Assembly: GCA_012862575.1 (NCBI GenBank)
Contig: BLSF01000068.1
Span: 1 to 64,000 of the forward strand
Direction of reading: 5' to 3'
Source of the DNA: Parietichytrium sp. I65-24A
Lineage: Eukaryota; Sar; Bigyra; Thraustochytrida; Thraustochytriidae
DNA length: 64,000 nucleotides
Positions 26,445 through 36,800 of the stretch are shown here, one piece after another (position 1 is the first letter of the stretch; each line of letters begins with the position of its first letter). Made by a program: the position numbers and the translations under genes. The notes below the pieces were generated by a model. It worked only from the letters and a program-made list of their open reading frames with translations. It was not told where the DNA came from and ran no database searches.

Positions 26445-28748
26445 CTATTGGCTCTTTGGGACGAACTTTTTGATCTGTAGAGGTTGGCCTTCCAAGAGAT
26501 GCACAGGTTGTTGAAGGACGCTGTTTACAGGATTCTTCTCCTTGAAAGTGACGAACGCGTAACCTTTCGTCTTATTTTCGAATTTCACCACTAGCTTTTC
26601 GAGAGGTCCAAAGGTTTCCAAGTATTCGCGCAAGTTTTCCTTCGTTACGGCCTCCTGCAGACCTGTCACGAAGAGGTCATAAGAAGCGCTAGACTTTGGC
26701 TTGTCGTTAGTTTTCCTGACTCGCTCAGCCTGGGCAGGTGGTGCTGCGGTCGTGATATGCGAGAATTTGCACTCGTCGCCGCGGGTGCAATTTCCCTTCT
26801 GGAAGGCGAAGCAAAGCTTTTTCTTGCTGGTCTGTGACTTTAGAGGCTCTCCAGAGTCGGTGCGGTCGGATTGCTGGCTCGCTTCGTGGAGAAATTTGCA
26901 CTTGCTCCCGCGCTTGCACTCTCCTCGCTGAAATGCAAAACAAACTTTTTGCCCAGAAGCAGATTGTCCATCGTTTTCGCTTGCCGCTAAATTTCCCGAG
27001 TCCGAAACAGGCGTTTGGTCGTTGTTGCTCGGGGCAGATTCATCATGGCCAGGTAATTGATGGGCAAATTTACATGCGTCCCCGCGCTGGCATTGACCTT
27101 TGGAGAACGCAAAGCAAACCTTTGGGCGAGCCTGCCGTCGCTCTCTCGGTTTGGCGCTCGCCGACTCGCCACTCGCAGAATTAATCGTGGATTCCTGGCT
27201 TTGGTCCACCTCGGGACGGGGCTCCTGGGACATCTCGTGACTGAATGTACAAGCATCTCCTCGTTTACAGGAACCAGTCCGCCGAAACGCGAAGCAAACG
27301 GTTGGCTTGCCCGCCTCAGGAGGAGAGGACTTCTTCTTGTTCTTCCTTTTGCTTTTCTTGAGCTCACTCTTCTCCTCGCTCGAATCCTGCGACGCGGTTC
27401 CTTCCTCGGACCCCTTACTTTTGCTGTGCTTTCGCGGGCGCACAACTTCTTCCCATCCGTCCGCATCGCCGACAGGGTTCTGATCTTCATTCTCCGCGTC
27501 CATGCCGTCCATGAGCGAGTTGAGCTCAGGAGCCGCCTCGATGCTTTCTCTGTAAGCCTCTTCGATAGCTTTCCTCTCGAGTTCTACGGACTCCATATGT
27601 GCTTCGTGGTCGAGCTTTGCTTTTTTGAGCGCAGCCTCGTACTTTTCTATCTGCGCATACGGAGGCTCGTCTTCCAAAGGGTTCCAAATGAAATAGGAGG
27701 TGTGCGGCTGAGGGCTCTCCATTCCGTTGCCGTCGTTGAGGGAACAAGAAGAGAGAATGGATGCATTGGACTGGGAGCTAAGACGGCTCCGGTTGGTGTG
27801 TGAGAAAGCATCCCTTGAGAAGGCCAGGTCAATGAGAATGATGCTGATGTCATCTCTCTGGGACCCAGCCTTCTTGTACGCCGTGGAACCGAGATTCTGC
27901 ACGGCGTTCTGCGGGTGCTTATGCCGCACTAATGCAAACGCTTGCCGAGCAGTGAGTACATCCCACAGCCCGTCAGAGGCGAGGATGAGCTTGCAAGGCA
28001 AAGCAGAGATGTCGTCTTCATCGTACAGGCGCGTCACCAAGTTGCGGATCGCTGCCACAGGGACAGCCTGGATCGCTTCCCTGTCACCTAGAGTACGGGA
28101 CATCATCAAGCCACCCGGCCACAGGCGGAGAGGATCGGAAGGGTCGTCTTTCTTGGAGCCTGCTCTTTCAACTTCTCCGCCTTCGCTAGTGACGCGCTCT
28201 CGCTCGTCCTTGTTGTTGTCGAGGCGATGATCTTCGTTGAGGCGAGCCAAATGCGGGCCGTGACCAAACTCGGCCCACGCATGAGAGTCGCCTACATTTG
28301 CCACCGTGATACGCGCCCATCGCGAGGCCACTTCAGACCGCGAAAGGGTGACCACTACCACCGTGGCGGTAGTTCCGGAGCTCGAGAACTTTTCACAACA
28401 CCGCTCATTCAAGACGCTGAACAACTTTGTAAGCGCCTTTGGTAAGAGCTGGTGCTCCCAATTCACCTCCTTGTTCGCGGTCGCCAGCTCGGCGAATTCG
28501 GCGTCCAAGGACTCTTTGAAAACGGTGCTTGCCGACTTTCTGCATTCAGCTGCAGCATTCGCTCCACCGTGTCCGTCAAACACTGCAAAGAACGCAAACT
28601 TGGTGGTTCTCCCACTCTTGTCGGGCCAGTCCCAGCTCAAATCCGGCTCAGATACCACAAAGTCCTCTCCTTTTACGCTCTTCTTGAACGAATAGTGCTC
28701 CAAACAGGGCCACTTTTCGCCCAGAGCGCTAGGTATCGCTTCTTCCAT
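26445..28748 (-). CDS. PP2C phosphatase fused to four CCCH zinc fingers and an RRM
   Basis: A 767-residue protein. The first in-frame ATG is at 28748. Residues 1-310 are a PPM/PP2C Ser/Thr phosphatase domain with the metal-binding core: FAVFDGHGG, VANVGDSHAW, GGLMMSRTLGDREA, ASDGLWDV and a final QRDDISIILI. A charged linker follows, with a short coiled coil (IEKYEAALKKAKLDHEAHM) and KKSKRKNKKKSS. Four CCCH fingers come next, each opening (V/L)CFAF: CFAFRRTGSCKRGDACTFSH has C-x8-C-x5-C-x3-H, and the other three have C-x7-C-x5-C-x3-H. The C-terminal 80 residues are an RRM (DLFVTGL as RNP2-like, KGYAFVTF as RNP1). The protein can therefore probably bind RNA and dephosphorylate bound partners, for example in mRNA processing or decay (inference). 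The reading frame is continuous, so the fusion is not an artefact of joining exons. Confidence 0.9.
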   Translation of the reverse strand: MEEAIPSALGEKWPCLEHYSFKKSVKGEDFVVSEPDLSWDWPDKSGRTTKFAFFAVFDGHGGANAAAECRKSASTVFKESLDAEFAELATANKEVNWEHQLLPKALTKLFSVLNERCCEKFSSSGTTATVVVVTLSRSEVASRWARITVANVGDSHAWAEFGHGPHLARLNEDHRLDNNKDERERVTSEGGEVERAGSKKDDPSDPLRLWPGGLMMSRTLGDREAIQAVPVAAIRNLVTRLYDEDDISALPCKLILASDGLWDVLTARQAFALVRHKHPQNAVQNLGSTAYKKAGSQRDDISIILIDLAFSRDAFSHTNRSRLSSQSNASILSSCSLNDGNGMESPQPHTSYFIWNPLEDEPPYAQIEKYEAALKKAKLDHEAHMESVELERKAIEEAYRESIEAAPELNSLMDGMDAENEDQNPVGDADGWEEVVRPRKHSKSKGSEEGTASQDSSEEKSELKKSKRKNKKKSSPPEAGKPTVCFAFRRTGSCKRGDACTFSHEMSQEPRPEVDQSQESTINSASGESASAKPRERRQARPKVCFAFSKGQCQRGDACKFAHQLPGHDESAPSNNDQTPVSDSGNLAASENDGQSASGQKVCFAFQRGECKRGSKCKFLHEASQQSDRTDSGEPLKSQTSKKKLCFAFQKGNCTRGDECKFSHITTAAPPAQAERVRKTNDKPKSSASYDLFVTGLQEAVTKENLREYLETFGPLEKLVVKFENKTKGYAFVTFKEKNPVNSVLQQPVHLLEGQPLQIKKFVPKSQ

Positions 28749-29202
28749 TCTCACTTTTTTCTGCTCCGCACGTCACAACCCGTGAAACTCCGAGGTACTT
28801 TTCACCTAATAGCAGCTACACCCACGCACACGCACTCCACACGAACACCTGTCGCCAACTTTTTCGCACTTGCACATCCAGAACTATCCGTCCACTGCGC
28901 CACCTGACGGGGAGTGAGTTCAGCCACACTCAACCTTTTGCCACAACAAACAGTCTACTTTCACGGTACTCGGTACTCTTTCTCGCCAAAATCCCAAGCT
29001 GCTCTCGTCAACTGCCCCTGCTTCTTCCCTGCTCCCGACTTGTGCCACCACGTACTTGCCCAGCTACTCCGTCCTCCGGAGTAATAAAGTGCGCTCCAAT
29101 ACTGCACCGCACTTGCAGTGTCCCCGCGTCGGCCAATTGCCAGCCTACCTTCTCCCGGTTTCTCCGACGCCCTCTGCGCCCTCTGCCCCCCTCTTCCACT
29201 GC

Positions 29203-29261
29203 GCCCGTCTCTCTCTCTGTCTCTCTCTCTGTCTCTGTCTCTGTCTCTGTCTCTGTCTCTG

Positions 29262-29292
<31 letters not shown>

Positions 29293-29390
29293 CTCTGTCT
29301 GTCTGCTCTGCACAATCAACAATCAACAATCAACAATCAATCCCTTTCGATGCCTCGCAAGATCTCTCTCTCTCTCTCTCTATCCCCTTC
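29203..29390. repeat. (CTGTCT/CT)n simple repeat with a 7-bp satellite
   Basis: Long CT/GTCT run from about 29208 to 29308, then about four copies of AATCAAC (29313-29342), then another CT run. Overlapping ORFs on both strands here are translated repeat. Confidence 0.9.
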
Positions 29391-30423
29391 AGTCCATTCG
29401 TAGCGTTGATTAATCGTTTCGGGTAGGAGAGCCCGGTACGGCTGGTTAGGGATGGCTACGGACACTATGAATAGGCCTGCGTAGAGGTGGTAGTAGAGTT
29501 AGGGGCAGAGGGTAGGAGGCGTTGGAGTGGGCTTTTCTTTTTCTGTCTTGTTCTGTGTAAATCTCTCGCAGCTTTGCATAGCCGTGGGCACGTCTCAGTA
29601 GTAGGACTCCTCGACCGGTGAGTAAGGCATCTACTTTTTGCGGGAGCTATTCAAGTAGCTCATCGTAGTAGTGAAAATTGAAATGAACATATGAGCATTG
29701 AACGTGAACAAAACCAGCTTTCCATCTCTGGTGTAAAGCAATTCTAAATTCTACCATTTAAAATTAGAAAAAAAAAAGACGAAAGCTCGATGCGTCATTG
29801 GCGTCGAGTGTTTATTTTGGCTGCAGTTCTAAACATCTCCAATCAAAACAGAGGAAGGAACCGGGTTTCGCCTAGAGTTCCTGACGGTGAACATGATCAT
29901 AGGAGTCCATTTACTCAATGGCCTACACTTCTCCCCGTAACAATCTCATACGCCGGGCATTAAGAGCCCTTGCACCTCGACATTCTAGAACCGCATCAAC
30001 GACGACGTCTCCGTGACGCCCTCAGTACGGTCTCGTCTATTGTATTGCATTAGTCTCCTCTGAGATGCCAGCTCAACGTCACCAGCTACCCAGCGTTACG
30101 TGCACATTCCGTCGTTTCGAAGCAGCCACCTTCCGAGTTTTCTCGTCACAGAGGCCCCTATGGCGTAACGACAGCTCCTCCCGCACGGTAAAATCGTAGT
30201 CTGCAGGGACTGTCTGCAAGGATAGATACGGGCACGCAAAGGAGGAGGAGGAGGAGGAGGACACCACAAACTCTCTCTCTCTCTCTCACAAACACACACA
30301 CTTGCGTATACGCACGTACGCACCCTGTCAGCAGTGGGCGCTAGCAGTTGACTACCTGTAGTGCTAGAAGCCGCCCGCGGGGACAGGGAGGCGCGCGGTG
30401 CGGACCAACTATTCCCGGACTGA

Positions 30424-30546
30424 CTCTGTGTGTCGTTTGTCTGTTTGTCTGTTTGTCTGTTTGTTTGACTTGACTTTGACGAAGCGAAAGTAAAGTAAAG
30501 TCAAGTAAAGAGAGAAAGAAAGAAGGAGAGAAAGAAAGAGAGAAAG
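30424..30546 (+). repeat. GTTT/GTCT run followed by GA/AAAG-rich tract
   Basis: A TGTCTGTT run (30430-30464) passes into AAGTAAAG and AGAAAGAAAG repeats ending about 20 nt before the ataxin-2 ATG. This is the same sense-strand purine tract seen before several other starts. Confidence 0.8.
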
Positions 30547-30567
30547 GTGAGACAAGTGGAGGATCAG

Positions 30568-32283
30568 ATGGGATCAGAGAGAGTGGCGTTCGCGTTGTGC
30601 TGCCTCGTGGGCAAGTCGGTGACTGCGCGTCTCAAAGATGGCAGCGAAGTGAGCGGCGTCCTTGCAGGAGCACTGGTGGAAGACGGCGTTTTGAAAGGGT
30701 GTTCGTTGAGATTGGCGCGGCGCAGCAGCACGACGGGCGCCGGCGACAAGAGCGACACGAGCGACAAGGTGGAGCGCGAGCTGAATGTGTCGTGGGACGA
30801 GACGGTGTTCGTGCGGGCCAAGGACGCAGGCAACATGGTCCAGGAGATGACAGAGGCCGTGTCGGGAGTGAAGCGAAGCAGCAACGGGACGTCGCCGTCG
30901 TCGTCGCACGGCCAGCAAGGGTTCACGGACAGCGAGATCAGCGCGTCGCAGGGCAAAGGCGCGGGAAGGAAGCTCAAGGCCGTGGACTCGTCGTGGGTTG
31001 CGGTTTCTGACCAGGCCTTGGAGGCCGGAGGAGGCACCGGGAACTGGGACCAGTTTGAGACAAATAGAAAGCTGTTCGGGGTGCAAAGCTCGTTCGATGA
31101 GAACATGTACACCACGGCTCTGGACAAATCGCGAGTGAGCGAAGCTGACCGGCGTAGAGCCGAGGAGGTGGCTCGGTCGATTGAGGGCAAATCTTCAAGC
31201 AACGCTCACGTTCGGGAGGAGCGGGGCGCCGCCGCAAGCGGAGGCGATGAGGATGAGGAGGCGCTGTATTCTTCTGTGATCAGAAATGAAAGCTCAGGAA
31301 CTTACCAGCCGCCACATCGCCGAGGCGCACAGAGCAGCAGCGGCAGTGGCAGTGGTAGCGGCACGAAGAAAAAGTCTAGTGCCCCTGAAAAGTCTTTGTC
31401 CAAGAAGGAAGAAGAGTCGGCCGTTCCCGCAGGCGCTGCTCCTGAAGCCGAGTCAAAGAAAGCTGCGCCTGGAATGAGCTGGGCTGCTCGTGTGAAGGGG
31501 CCCTCGACCACCGGCAAGGAGGACGAAAAGACCGAAGAAGAGCAGGCTGAGGTTGCAAAGCAGGGCGGGAATGCAGAGGCTGGCGCCGGAGATGGGGCCA
31601 AAAGTAGTGCAGGCGCCGAAAGCAGTGAGCTTATCGATCCGCCAGTTAGCGATAGTCCAGAAACGAAAGCTTTCACACCGCATACGCCGGAGACGCCTCG
31701 TGCCGTGTCGGAGCAGCGTCAGAGGCAGATAGAGGAGATGAAGCAGTTCTCCAAAAACATGCAAAGCAGGGTAACGAAGACACCGGAGAGCAAGCCTATG
31801 GCTGCTCCAGAGAGGACTGCGAGCACAGAGGCCAAGGTCGCGGCCAGCCCCGAAAAGGGCGAAAAGAAAGCGACTAAGATGAACGTAAATGCACAGGAAT
31901 GGAAGCCTCGTGCGTCTGCGGCCGAATTCACACCATCAGGAGCGTCCAACCCTTCACAGTTTCCACAAGGAATGGGCCCGATGCCGCCAATGATGCAACA
32001 ACCGCCCCCTGGCCATTCACCGCAGATGTACATGCCAGTGTATAACATGTACCCGATGATGCCAATGTATAGTGGTCCTTACCAGGGCGGCCCATACTTT
32101 GATCCGAACGCTCAGATGATGTATCCGGGCCATCAGCATCAACCACAACAACATCATCATCACCATCAGCAGGGCCAACAGCAACACCAGCAGAACAATA
32201 ATCATCACCATCGCCAGCCACCTCCCCAGCAGCAACAGCAGCAGCAGCAACAGCAGCCTCCACAGGCGCCTGGATCTCAATAA
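30568..32283 (+). CDS. ATXN2: Ataxin-2 homologue (LSm-LsmAD-PAM2, polyQ tail)
   Basis: A 571-residue protein. The frame opens at a GTG (30547), but the first ATG is at 30568. Residues 1-90 are the ataxin-type LSm domain (CCLVGKSVTARLKDGSEVSG, then NVSWDETVFVRAKDAGN). Residues about 160-220 are LsmAD (FGVQSSFDENMYTTALDKS). A long Ser/Glu/Ala-rich disordered part follows. A PAM2 motif near 437-455 (NVNAQEWKPRASAAEFTPS) would bind the MLLE domain of poly(A)-binding protein. The tail is Met/Pro/Tyr-rich, then His- and Gln-rich, with an interrupted CAG/CAA run encoding ten consecutive Gln (32227-32256). Ataxin-2 proteins act in RNP granules and mRNA stability and translation. The full set of domains in the standard order makes the call firm. 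Confidence 0.93.
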   Translation: MGSERVAFALCCLVGKSVTARLKDGSEVSGVLAGALVEDGVLKGCSLRLARRSSTTGAGDKSDTSDKVERELNVSWDETVFVRAKDAGNMVQEMTEAVSGVKRSSNGTSPSSSHGQQGFTDSEISASQGKGAGRKLKAVDSSWVAVSDQALEAGGGTGNWDQFETNRKLFGVQSSFDENMYTTALDKSRVSEADRRRAEEVARSIEGKSSSNAHVREERGAAASGGDEDEEALYSSVIRNESSGTYQPPHRRGAQSSSGSGSGSGTKKKSSAPEKSLSKKEEESAVPAGAAPEAESKKAAPGMSWAARVKGPSTTGKEDEKTEEEQAEVAKQGGNAEAGAGDGAKSSAGAESSELIDPPVSDSPETKAFTPHTPETPRAVSEQRQRQIEEMKQFSKNMQSRVTKTPESKPMAAPERTASTEAKVAASPEKGEKKATKMNVNAQEWKPRASAAEFTPSGASNPSQFPQGMGPMPPMMQQPPPGHSPQMYMPVYNMYPMMPMYSGPYQGGPYFDPNAQMMYPGHQHQPQQHHHHHQQGQQQHQQNNNHHHRQPPPQQQQQQQQQQPPQAPGSQ

Positions 32284-32665
32284 TTTATCTCTAAAATTTG
32301 GTCCAGGCGTGCGTGTATGGGAGGCTCATATTTTCATATAGGCGGATGAGAGAACAATTCCCCCTAATGTAACGTGTGCTCACAGCGACTGGCGTTTCTG
32401 TTTTTTTTAATTAAGACCAAAAAAATAAAAGAAGGCCGTTGAATCTCGAGTTGTGCACGCAATGCAATGGACATGCAAGCTTTTCCGTACAGGCCGTATT
32501 ACAACCGATTCATTGTAGACGCACAGCAGCCAGTTCCTTCACGTCAACCCAAAAGTCCTTTTTTGACCATGAGGTCGTTTTCAACCTTGTCGAAACCTGC
32601 TGACCGAGAAACAAAGAGGAAAATTTGAAAGAACGTCTTTTAAAATCTCCTAAATATAAGATTAT
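32284..32665. other. 3' spacer between convergent ataxin-2 and SET genes
   Basis: 382 nt with short T- and A-tracts (32401-32430) that suit a 3' UTR or polyadenylation region. No gene seen. Confidence 0.6.
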
Positions 32666-33835
32666 TTACATGAAGGCTTCGTCGGAATTATTATAACCGG
32701 CGAGGGCCTCAAGCAGACGAATGTCGGCAATTTTACTACATAGGCTTTTTACAATCCGCGACTCCCTACCATGAGCAATGGCGGCGTGATTGATTGCGAG
32801 GCGAATCCACTTGCGCATGCCCTGAAAGTCCTCTAGCTCCTGGCATATGCAGAGCGCATCGTACTCAATCCGTAGCAGACGAAGAGGAGTGGCCAAGCAA
32901 GGCTCCTCTCCCAACACCAAGAGGTGCTGCTGTACATACGCCAAAGCCGTTTCGTGCTGGTGCATGCCAATGGCCTCGAAGATCTGCTTGTCCAGTTTCA
33001 TGACCATCTCCCGGCGGCTTTCGCTCTCCTCTAAGTTGGTGCCGTCCAAGTTACACACTGGGCAAGAACACAGAAACCCGTAGCGCTTTTCAAGGAGCGC
33101 CTGTCTCGAGCTGCGTTCTTGAACGTGGTCTATATAGGAAATGAACAGCTCCTCCCCGGCAACAAGGTCCCGGAAAGCATAAAATTCCACAGTTTGGCCG
33201 TCGTACCTGTAGCCCACATTCGGAGCGCACGAGTGGTTGATTCGAGACCCAACGCGCAAAATCGCTTGCATTCCGCCCTCCAAGGCGATAGCATTTGTAA
33301 CGCAGACCCCGAGAGAAGACTTGCGCACAAATTGGCCAGACAGTGAGCACGCGTTGGCTGTGTTTGCGGTTTGCCGAGTGGATTCTGGACACGAAATTGT
33401 GCTATCATAGAGAGAATAGAAGTCGCGCCTGTCGTCACTGGTCAGCCTATCGTGAACAGCTTGCTCGATGTCCTCCCCAGTTGAGAACGTTAGCAGCGGG
33501 GTCTCCGAGAAAATCATCTTGTGTTTCTCGACAGCTCTTGTTACTTTGACGCCCAAGCCGAGGCCGCTGCAGGTCGTCACCCGGACGATATGGACATCAT
33601 CCTTGTCATCGAGGCTGGAGGTGTCACTGCTTTCGGGTGCGTTGCACGGGCTCAAAACGTAGTCCGAGCTAAGCGAAGGTGACGAGTCCGGGGAGTTGGG
33701 CCAGTCCAGGTTCTCCACAATCTCAACTGGGTCACTGCTACTATGGGATGACTCTCTCTTCATTATTTTGTTGCTGCTGACTCGGCCCTGGAGCGCCCCA
33801 ACTTGGTTACTTAGACTTAGGTGTCGCGCAGACAT
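32666..33835 (-). CDS. SET-domain protein lysine methyltransferase-like
   Basis: A 389-residue protein from the first in-frame ATG at 33835. The frame stays open about 80 codons upstream without an ATG, so extra 5' coding in another exon cannot be excluded. The N-terminal 80 residues are Ser-rich and disordered. The SET domain spans about 85-260: SGLGLGVKVTRAVEKHKMIF, then the SAM-binding NHSCAPN, then AGEELFISYID, with a Cys-rich post-SET element (FLCSCPVCNL). A helical region to the end resembles the TPR-like tail of SMYD/fungal SET proteins. The MYND finger found inside SMYD SET domains is absent. It probably methylates lysine on a histone or other protein using SAM; the substrate is unknown. 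Confidence 0.85.
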   Translation of the reverse strand: MSARHLSLSNQVGALQGRVSSNKIMKRESSHSSSDPVEIVENLDWPNSPDSSPSLSSDYVLSPCNAPESSDTSSLDDKDDVHIVRVTTCSGLGLGVKVTRAVEKHKMIFSETPLLTFSTGEDIEQAVHDRLTSDDRRDFYSLYDSTISCPESTRQTANTANACSLSGQFVRKSSLGVCVTNAIALEGGMQAILRVGSRINHSCAPNVGYRYDGQTVEFYAFRDLVAGEELFISYIDHVQERSSRQALLEKRYGFLCSCPVCNLDGTNLEESESRREMVMKLDKQIFEAIGMHQHETALAYVQQHLLVLGEEPCLATPLRLLRIEYDALCICQELEDFQGMRKWIRLAINHAAIAHGRESRIVKSLCSKIADIRLLEALAGYNNSDEAFM

Positions 33836-36800
33836 GATGTTGCTAGAGATGCCCCCTCCTGGCGAGCAACGAGTCTGCGCTTTAGTTTTGTTATGCGAGC
33901 TGCCCGAGACGACCCTCTTAGATTCTCCGCCCCGAGCCGGTGCCTTTGCGTGGGCTCCGTTCCGGGTCGCGTTAGTTGTGTGAGTGTTGTGTCGCTTTAA
34001 GCCAGACGCGCAGTCATCTTGCGCAAGTCCGGAAGAAATGAAAAAGACAATCGTGGAAACTTTGCAATGATCTCTCGGCAAGCAGGCAGCAGCAGATAGA
34101 TCTCTCTATCAGCTCGAGCCAGCAAACCTGTCAGAGAAGGCGTTCCGAAAGTGTCTATGCGATGAGTGAACAGCACCCAAAGCCACAACCCGTCGCTGCG
34201 TGAACCGAACAAGACGCTCAAACCCGCCCGCCTGCCAATCGCCTCCGTGAAAAGAGCTTTGTCTGTCTGTCTGTCTGTCTTCCTTCTTCGGTGCCTCCTG
34301 TGGCTCCGATCGTCCGTCTGTCTGTGTTTTGGCAGTGTGTATGTATGTCTGCTGTGAAGTTGCTCAACCAGCTGGTCTTTTTGCTCATTCACTGTCTATC
34401 TATCTATCAATCAATCAATCAATCAATCAAAATCCACAGCAGAGGAAGGGAGAAAAAGAAATGTCCTAACCCACTACTCTTGCTTGCTTCGTTTCTTTCC
34501 TTCTTCCTTCCTTCCCCACCCAGTGGTAATTTTGTGCCTTGCTAACCACACTACTGAGTACGACAGTTTCTCGCTTCACTGCCGATCCTGCTTCTTTTCT
34601 TTTTTTGTTCTTGTCTTCGTCGACGTCCACCAAAAAGTTGGTTGGTTGGTTGATTGTCGGCGGTGTTGGCTCAGAGAGGCCGAAAGGTCGTCCCAGATCG
34701 AAGATCTAAGAGATCTGAGCGATTTTAGCCAAATTTCCAAGCGCGCGTTTCCGCAGCCCGAGCGGCAATTTGGTGACTGACTGCCCAAGATTGCGATCGA
34801 TCGATTTCAGAATTCCGAATATCAGACCTTGCCTCGACTACCATGCTGTCGACGACTGTGCCCACTAAGCGCCTACTATACGACCCTCTTTAAAGCCGCA
34901 CTCCTCCCTCTGTCACCTGGTTGCTGCGCAGCAAAGCACTAGCTAGTTCCACTCCAGTAGCGAGCCACGCACGACCAAATCTAGCCCCGGTCTGGTGTTT
35001 CTGGTCTGACCTCCACGGCCTAGCGCTGCTCTAAAGCACTGGTCTAACTCGTCTAACTCATCTCCATCTTCTCCATCCCCGTCTCCCCCCCTTTGCTTTT
35101 CCCCTTTTCACCTTTTCACCTTTTCTCCTTTTTAATCTCCACCTGCTTGCCTGTGTCAAGTCTATGAGTGAGTCGTCGGCCTTGGTCAGCGCTGCTTTTG
35201 TACATTCCTCTCGCTCTCACTCTCACTCGCCAGCTCAAGAGCTCAAGGTAACTAACTCAAGCTTACTCACTGTCGATGTGCTTGCTTTCGTAGGTCTTTT
35301 ATGCCTCCCGTGGGAAAGGGAAAGGCGAGGAAGGCGTGGAAGGCCAGGAAGGAAGGAAAAGGCGAGGCGCTTGGTAGACCTGGAAGGAGGTGTGGATGTG
35401 GATGGTGCGTTTGCAATGTTTGCAGATTTAGAATTTAGTAAAATTGTAAAAGTGCGTGCGCTCAGCAGGTGCAGTAGCGAGGCTATTTTTCCTTCCTTCT
35501 TAGGCGCTCTTTGTTTTTCATTCTTGGTCTTTCTCTCTCTTTCTCTCTTTCTGGTCATTCTTCCTGCCATCAGTGACAGTCAAAAACAATGTCAAATCAA
35601 AAACTGACCAAAACTAAACGAAATAGAATAAAAAACAAAATTCAAAACAAAACTAAAACGGGAGGAGATTGTTTGCAGAACGGAACAGAACACAACACAA
35701 GTCCAACAAGCGGTGGGCAGCTGTTAGCGAGACTTAGTGAGCACTGACCAGCGAGTACGGAGTACCGACTCGCTGCTATTTGCCGACGACGATACGACGA
35801 TCACTTGACAGAGTTGGGTAAGTTAGTTAAGCTGAGGGAGGAAGGAGTGTATCGATAGATTGGGGTCTTCAATGTTCAGAAGTTGAATTATCATTCTGAA
35901 ACTCACTACCGGTATCAGAACAGACAGTTCACGACCCCTCCTCCTTCCTTGAGCTTCGCCCGTTGGTCGCGTCCTTGCCGCTTGCTCTTTTCTTGGAATG
36001 ATTAGCAGAACAAAATAAGTGCGAATGCGAACGAGCAGTCAAGCGTGATAGCGCAGCATGATGATATGATAAAACGCAAATGAAAATGAAAGAAAGACAC
36101 GAAGAAAAGCCGTGGCGTGGGAGGTGGCTAGCGCGCGGTAGGAGTCGTGGGAGCAGGAGACTTGTCGATCGACCACTTGGCTCAACTTGTCGACCCAACT
36201 CCTAGGGGTGCGCTACGGTTCCTCTAAGGTTCTCCGGACGGAGTTACAGTTTAAGAATCGTGTTCGATTAGTCGTTTTAGATTACTGTTAGTTTGCTCTA
36301 CTATTGCTTCACCGTAAGCTTTAGGTATTTGGATAAATAGCACCTGCTAGTTTCGTCTCTTCTTCTTCTTCTGTCGCCTCCTGTGTCTCCTCTGTGGCGA
36401 GATGTCACGAGATGTAAGACATTGTAAGACGCCACACACAGCACGCACAGTTGGTTTTGAGTTGCTTGCTGCTGTTGTCCGAGGAGAATCTACGCGTTGA
36501 TTGACTCACTGTCATTCTTGAAATGAATTCAATGGAAGCTTCCAACTTGAAAGTTCGGAAGCGCTGTCCTGGTTGTGCAGACTTTCGACTTTCGCTTCTT
36601 TCGCTCGCGCGAATTGTTCTGTGAATGTGAGTGACGCTGACAGCCGTGACGTCGGGTCTCTTTCTCGGGTGCAATTGAGATCGACTGTGTTAAAGTAAAA
36701 TTAAAACTTATAATTCGAGCGCCTCTCGCCGAGTCTGCTGCGCCCATTTTGGTTTCTATTTTTTCCTCAAAGTTTCTTGCTCGGATGCGCAGAAACTCAG

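Larger units (their letters stand above)
28749..30567. other. Divergent region between PP2C and ataxin-2 genes
   Basis: A 1.8-kb intergenic stretch. A GTACTCGGTAC variant of the motif lies at 28966-28976. CT-rich repeats (29203-29390) are GA-rich on the PP2C sense strand. No gene supported. Confidence 0.55.

Noticed and set aside
28961-29426. Overlapping 100- to 120-codon ORFs on both strands
   Set aside because: They are translations of the CTGTCT simple repeat.
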